In this document: positions 5,428-8,844 of the stretch, one piece after another
How positions within the stretch are numbered: position 1 is the first letter of the stretch
How the letters are laid out: each line of letters starts with the position of its first letter
Source: Nitrospirota bacterium
GTDB taxonomy: Bacteria > Nitrospirota_A > Leptospirillia > Leptospirillales > Leptospirillaceae
Direction of reading: 5' to 3'
Length of the DNA stretch: 8,844 bases
Assembly: GCA_021844645.1 (NCBI GenBank)
Contig: JAKBTA010000057.1
Coordinates: 1 to 8,844, forward strand
The notes under the pieces: model-generated
What the model was told of the DNA's origin: nothing
The model's input: the letters and a program-made list of their open reading frames with translations, nothing else
The model's database searches: none
Made by a program: the position numbers and the translations under genes

Positions 5428-6288
5428 CTAGGGAAGAAGCTTCAGTGCCGCCTGGGGAATCTGGTTCGCCTGGGACAGGACCGCCGTTCCGGACTGCTGA
5501 AGAATGCGGTCCCGCACGAATCGGGCTGTTTCCTTGGCAAAGTTCACATCCTTGATCTGGCTCTTCGAAGCAGCGACATTCACCAGTTCCGTATTCAGAT
5601 TCCTGATGGTCCAGGTCATCCGGTCCTGAAAAGCGCCCAGCGTTCCCTGAATGGTGTTCAGCTCGGAAAGGGCACCGTCAATGGCGGAAATGGCGGACAT
5701 CGCCATGGAGTAGCTCATGAGGGATGTGGCTCCGAGAGACATGATCAGGGTACTGTTCTGGTAAATACCCATGGCATCGGTACTGATGGAGGGAATCTTG
5801 ACCAGAAGCCTGTTCGTGTCATCCGTTCCGGCGTCGATCTGGAAGATCAGACCGTTACTCATCGAGCCGTCAAGAACCTTCCTGCCATTGAAGTTGGTCA
5901 CCATGGCCACCCGGTTGATTTCACTCATCAGATGCTGGTACTCGTTCTGGATCACCGAAAGGTTGTCCGGACTGTAGGTTCCGTTTGCCGCCTGAATTGC
6001 CAGGGACCTCATCTTGATCAGGATCTCGTTGTCGGTCAGAAGCGCACCGCCAACGGTCTGGATCAGCCCGGTCCCGTCGTTGGCATTCCTCACCGCCTGC
6101 TGGATCGACTTGATATAGCTTGTCATGACCTGTCCGATCGCATATCCGGCGGGATCGTCCGCAGGGGTGTTGACCCTGTATCCGCTGGACAGCCGATTGA
6201 TGGAGCTGTTGAGGCGATCCTGTGTCTGGTTCAGATTGAACTGCGCTCCTAGACTTGCTGTATTGGTATTGATAACCATGCCGCTCAT
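5428..6288 (-). CDS. fliC: Flagellin 1 (filament subunit, D0/D1 core only)
   Basis: Second filament subunit in the window, 286 residues. N-terminal D0/D1 has INRLSSGYRVNTPADDPAGY (30-49), KMRSLAIQAANGTYS (92-106) and TNFNGRKVLDGS (131-142). The C-terminal part has WTIRNLNTELVNVAASKSQI and ends IPQAALKLLP. There are no D2/D3 domains. In their place is a hydrophobic, methionine-rich stretch around residues 173-203. The ATG at 6288 follows GGAGG (6300-6296) by 7 bases; as in flagellin 2, an in-frame Met4 follows MSG. It starts 25 bases after flgJ. No sigma-28 promoter was found upstream, so it may be read from the flgA-flgJ operon. Unlike flagellin 2 it has no long leader and no GGA hairpin. Confidence 0.97.
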   Translation of the reverse strand: MSGMVINTNTASLGAQFNLNQTQDRLNSSINRLSSGYRVNTPADDPAGYAIGQVMTSYIKSIQQAVRNANDGTGLIQTVGGALLTDNEILIKMRSLAIQAANGTYSPDNLSVIQNEYQHLMSEINRVAMVTNFNGRKVLDGSMSNGLIFQIDAGTDDTNRLLVKIPSISTDAMGIYQNSTLIMSLGATSLMSYSMAMSAISAIDGALSELNTIQGTLGAFQDRMTWTIRNLNTELVNVAASKSQIKDVNFAKETARFVRDRILQQSGTAVLSQANQIPQAALKLLP

Positions 6289-6313
6289 GCGTCAACCTCC
6301 CTGTTCGTAAGTT

Positions 6314-6712
6314 CTAAGCCACCACGTTGAATGAATCCCCGACTTTTCCCGCATCCACCGGTACAGGGGATTCATCCTGTCCCGACATTTCGTCGATCGC
6401 CTTTCCCGTTCCGGCCAATCCGGACATATTGGAAATGATCTCTTTTGCAACTCCGAGCCCCCCCGATCGGGCAAGATCCCTGGAAAGCTCACGCTGGTAC
6501 ATTTCCTCAGCGATCCCCATCCCCGGAGCCCTGTCCGGAAACCCGCTCCTGGGAACCGTTTTCCACATCTCCTTCACCATCATTCCAATCACGATGGATT
6601 CAAAGCGCGTCGCAGCCTGCCGAAGGGCCTTTTCTCGAGCGGGATCCACTTTTTCCCGGATCTGGACCATCCCTCCGTTTTTTTTTCCGCCAATATTCCC
6701 AAGGGAATTCAT
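6314..6712 (-). CDS. flgJ: Rod-binding protein FlgJ, single-domain form
   Basis: The N-terminal FlgJ domain acts as scaffold or cap for rod assembly in the periplasm. The 132-residue protein carries only this domain: ATRFESIVIGMMVKEMWKTV (34-53) and GIAEEMYQRELSRDLARSGG (66-85), followed by LGVAKEIISNM. The muramidase domain found in enteric FlgJ is absent, as in many other phyla, so a separate enzyme must open the peptidoglycan. The ATG at 6712 overlaps the flgI TGA as ATGA. No clear SD precedes it, so it probably depends on coupling with flgI. A nine-A run (6686-6678) lies at codons 9-12, and an in-frame Met15 follows it. The tail after residue 100 is polar and variable. Confidence 0.92.
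   Translation of the reverse strand: MNSLGNIGGKKNGGMVQIREKVDPAREKALRQAATRFESIVIGMMVKEMWKTVPRSGFPDRAPGMGIAEEMYQRELSRDLARSGGLGVAKEIISNMSGLAGTGKAIDEMSGQDESPVPVDAGKVGDSFNVVA
6678..6686 (-). repeat. Nine-A homopolymer near the start of flgJ
   Basis: The sense strand reads GGA AAA AAA AAC GGA at codons 9-13 of flgJ. Runs of this length are prone to replication or transcription slippage. Slippage would throw the frame before the conserved domain, unless translation restarted at Met15 just downstream. Confidence 0.6.
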
Positions 6713-7803
6713 CCAATAACCCGAATCGTTGCATCCATGGCTCCGGCCTCCTTCAGTGCAAGCAAAATGGCAATCATATCCCTGGTCCCTGTCCCCAGCT
6801 GGTTTAACGCCCGAACAATGCTTCGCAATGTCACGGACCTTTCAACCCGGGAAAACCCGTTTCGTCCTGACGATTTGCCGCCAACCTTGACCGACAGGTT
6901 CTTCTGGGAGACCGCACAGGGGTAGACCCTTACACCACGCCCGATCACGATCGTTCCCGTTTCCTGATTGATGACAATGAGTGGACGTGAATCGGGAGTC
7001 ACTTCGATCGAGAGGATTCTGGCCATGAATGCCACGACATTCCCCTCCTCCCCATCCGGAACCCGTACATCGACCGTTCCGGCATCCTCCGCTGTGGCCA
7101 CCGACCCTGCAAAATCCGCGTTGATTCCCCGGACCACCCTGCTCGCCGTCAGGAAGCTTGGCTTGTCGAGATTGATCCAGAGGTGTTTGCGGCCGTTATA
7201 AACAACCGGAACATTGCGGACCACAAGGCCTCCATCGGAAAGGCGTCCTGATGTCGCCTGCGGCTTGTTTCCCTTCTTTGCTCCCCCGGCAGTGGCTCCT
7301 GCGGCCGCCGGCGTTTTCCGGATCTTGTCCGGCGCAGTCTCGATCACCCCCTGGGCGGTTGCGTAGATCTTTCCATCCGGTCCCTTCAGTGCCGACATCA
7401 ATAACGTCCCTCCCGAAAGATCCGTGGCATCCCCTATGGAAGAGACACGGACGGTAAAACGACCGCCCAGACGGGTAAAGGGGGGCAGTTTTGCCGTCAG
7501 AAGAACCGCCGCAACATTGTGGCCGTGAATGCCGGACTGGAGCTCGGTCATGTTGACCCCAAGCCTTGAGAGGGTCGAGACCAGAGACTGCCGGGTAAAG
7601 GGAGAGAGCTTCGTGTCTCCCGTTCCCCGAAGCCCAACAATCAGTCCGTATCCGACAAGCGGGTTATCGGTGACACCTTCAACGTGGGCAATATCCTCAA
7701 TTCGCAAAGCCAGGACCTGATCCGGAGAGGCCAGTGAAATGACAACCGTCATGATCAGACAAATGCCCAAAAACCAGGAAAGGACATTCCGGAGATTCTT
7801 CAT
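6709..7803 (-). CDS. flgI: Flagellar P-ring protein FlgI
   Basis: FlgI polymerises around the rod in the periplasm, at the peptidoglycan, to form the P-ring. The 364-residue precursor is of normal length. A signal peptide (hydrophobic residues about 7-25) ends with probable cleavage after Ala32 in QVLA-LRIED. The mature start LRIEDIAHVEGVTDNPLVGY, followed by GLIVGLRGTGD, is the family signature. Further conserved parts are LLMSALKGPDGKIYATAQG, a C-terminal LIVINQETGTIVIG and the final LKEAGAMDATIRVIG. The region at about residues 165-195 is an Ala/Gly/Lys-rich stretch where other FlgI proteins have a different conserved loop. The ATG at 7803 overlaps the flgH TGA as ATGA and has a GGAGGAGGGG-type SD within flgH. 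Confidence 0.97.
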   Translation of the reverse strand: MKNLRNVLSWFLGICLIMTVVISLASPDQVLALRIEDIAHVEGVTDNPLVGYGLIVGLRGTGDTKLSPFTRQSLVSTLSRLGVNMTELQSGIHGHNVAAVLLTAKLPPFTRLGGRFTVRVSSIGDATDLSGGTLLMSALKGPDGKIYATAQGVIETAPDKIRKTPAAAGATAGGAKKGNKPQATSGRLSDGGLVVRNVPVVYNGRKHLWINLDKPSFLTASRVVRGINADFAGSVATAEDAGTVDVRVPDGEEGNVVAFMARILSIEVTPDSRPLIVINQETGTIVIGRGVRVYPCAVSQKNLSVKVGGKSSGRNGFSRVERSVTLRSIVRALNQLGTGTRDMIAILLALKEAGAMDATIRVIG

Positions 7804-8477
7804 TTCGCCCCTCCTCCCGCTCCTGCTTCAGGGGCAGTCGTCTTTTTGACCAGCTTGGTCGGTGGTGGAGATGACACCTTTGGAAGCGGTCTTGAGGCCG
7901 ATTTCGGTTTTTCAAATGAGCTTTCCTTGATCGGCGAAGGGGTATCCAGACGATATTTCAGGTCCGAGATCTGACCCATCGAGACCGTATTTTTGGGACC
8001 GAGATCGGTTTCGTTCACCCAACCGGTAATGACATACCTGAGAACCTGTCTTTTCTCCCTGATCGTCTGTCTCACCATGATGAAAAGTCTTCCTCCCGGC
8101 AGTGTCCTGACCACAAACCCCGATAAAGTTGTCACCTTGTCCTGATCCATTCCCGGAAGCTTATTCTTCGGAGGAATGCTTACCAGTAGCAAATCCCCTG
8201 CCAAAAGAGCGTGATGATCACTGGCAAGGTCCATAAATCCATCTTCATCAGGTATCTGGCCGTCAAAAAACTCTCTCGTCACAACAGGAGACATGGGATG
8301 CGGAGCCGCATCGACCAGAACCGGCCTTGTTGTCTTTGTCACCGGGGTACACCCCTGTCCCAGAAGAAAAGAGCTCCAGAGGAGGAAAAAAATTCCCCCT
8401 CTTAAAAACCCGGAAGAGGTCCGTGATTCCCGATGAAGACCAGATCGAGACTGATTTGGGGAAAAGATTGCCTTCAT
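7800..8477 (-). CDS. flgH: Flagellar L-ring lipoprotein FlgH, reduced form
   Basis: FlgH forms the L-ring in the outer membrane. The 225-residue precursor has a long basic N-terminus, a hydrophobic segment (about 28-40) and a Cys at 43 in FLLGQGC, an atypical lipobox with Gly rather than Leu at -3. Conserved parts are LLAGDLLLVSI (91-101), a GFVVRTLPGGRLFIMV strand pair (120-135), YVITGWVNETDL (148-159) and NTVSMGQISDLKYRL (163-177). The usual long Ser/Thr-rich region between the first two motifs is cut to about 18 residues. The usual C-terminal ending (GWL to Pro-Phe) is replaced by a 48-residue Pro/Ser/Lys-rich tail. The start at 8477 overlaps the flgA TGA as ATGA. Motif order and the place between flgA and flgI make identity firm despite divergence. 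Confidence 0.88.
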   Translation of the reverse strand: MKAIFSPNQSRSGLHRESRTSSGFLRGGIFFLLWSSFLLGQGCTPVTKTTRPVLVDAAPHPMSPVVTREFFDGQIPDEDGFMDLASDHHALLAGDLLLVSIPPKNKLPGMDQDKVTTLSGFVVRTLPGGRLFIMVRQTIREKRQVLRYVITGWVNETDLGPKNTVSMGQISDLKYRLDTPSPIKESSFEKPKSASRPLPKVSSPPPTKLVKKTTAPEAGAGGGAK

Positions 8478-8844
8478 GGCAACTTTTCCCCTTCATTCCC
8501 GGAATCCATTTCCATACCTCCGGTCTTTTCCGATAAATCCGCCATTTCCACAACAATGCGGTCGGCACCGGAAACCTTTCCCCGAAGACGGGCTCCTGAC
8601 CGGGAGTTGACCACCGTAACCATCTCCCCCATTCCGCCATCGTTTTGGGCGATTCCCGGCAGGGAGATTTCAAATCCTGAGCCCTTGGCCAAAATTCTCA
8701 CCTCATCCCCGGAACGGACAAGATTCTCTTCAATCTCACCGCCTCCTGTGGACAGGATTTCCCTGGAGGAGACGTTCTTGGGGATCGAGGCGTCAAAATA
8801 AAGGACCTCGGAAATAATGGCCCCGTTCTGAACCTCCATCGCCT
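8474..8844 (-). CDS. flgA: P-ring assembly chaperone FlgA, C-terminal part (cut by window edge)
   Basis: FlgA is a periplasmic chaperone for P-ring assembly. The frame is open to the window edge (8844), so the signal peptide and N-terminal domain lie outside; a Met at 8839 is internal. The visible part matches the SAF-type C-terminal domain: LVRSGDEVRILAKGSGFEIS, then GIAQNDGGMGEMVTVVNSRS, GARLRGKV and a final IVVEM. The last 20 or so residues (ADLSEKTGG to EKLP) are a hydrophilic extension beyond the usual end. Its TGA overlaps the flgH ATG as ATGA, making it part of the flgA-flgH-flgI-flgJ operon. The promoter is outside the window. Confidence 0.88.
   Translation of the reverse strand, partial: AMEVQNGAIISEVLYFDASIPKNVSSREILSTGGGEIEENLVRSGDEVRILAKGSGFEISLPGIAQNDGGMGEMVTVVNSRSGARLRGKVSGADRIVVEMADLSEKTGGMEMDSGNEGEKLP

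Noticed and set aside
5122..6252. Long plus-strand open frame (376 codons) opposite flagellin 1 and flgM
   Set aside because: It is a frame shadow of the conserved minus-strand flagellin, with no recognisable domain and His/Gly/Arg-rich composition.
6301..6500. Sigma-28 or sigma-54 promoter upstream of flagellin 1
   Set aside because: No TAAA/CCGAT pair or TGGC-N-GC element at correct spacing was seen.

Overview
The window is a dense block of late flagellar genes, all read from the minus strand. From the right edge leftwards the order is flgA (5' end cut off), flgH, flgI, flgJ, flagellin 1, flgM, flgN, flgK, flgL, csrA, fliW, flagellin 2. The P-ring and L-ring genes (flgI, flgH) mean a diderm bacterium. 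GC content is moderate. The flagellins have only the D0/D1 core. From memory of such clusters, the closest fit is the Nitrospirota, perhaps a Leptospirillum-like acidophile; this assignment is inference.

Right part (about 6314-8844): flgA-flgH-flgI-flgJ are joined by three 4-base ATGA stop/start overlaps, so they form one translationally coupled operon for the rings and rod. Flagellin 1 follows 25 bases after flgJ with a strong Shine-Dalgarno (SD) site but no recognisable promoter of its own.

Middle part (about 1790-5380): a good sigma-28 promoter (TAAAGTTT, 12 bases, ACCGATTA) lies just upstream of flgM and starts flgM-flgN-flgK-flgL-csrA-fliW. This is the anti-sigma factor, the chaperone, the two hook-filament junction proteins and the CsrA/FliW regulator pair. 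The order resembles the Bacillus flgM-flgN-flgK-flgL-fliW-csrA-hag locus, with csrA and fliW swapped.

Left part (1-1765): this is the most interesting part. CsrA and FliW are both complete and well conserved, yet neither has a standard start codon. The codon at the conserved Met position is ATT in csrA and ACG in fliW, each behind a strong SD and a nearby in-frame stop. Automated calls would truncate both genes. CsrA also carries an unusually long C-terminal tail that overlaps fliW by 94 bases and includes a seven-A slippery run. Downstream, flagellin 2 has its own sigma-28 promoter, whose -35 box contains the fliW stop codon. Its roughly 150-base leader holds five AAGGA motifs: one in the loop of a perfect 8-bp hairpin and one forming the SD. 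This matches a CsrA-repressed flagellin mRNA, and it predicts a FliW-CsrA-flagellin feedback circuit acting on flagellin 2 but apparently not on flagellin 1.

No tRNA, rRNA, CRISPR array, insertion sequence or convincing intrinsic terminator was seen. No plus-strand gene is supported. The only gene-free stretch above 100 bases besides the flagellin 2 leader is the 113-base gap holding the flgM promoter.
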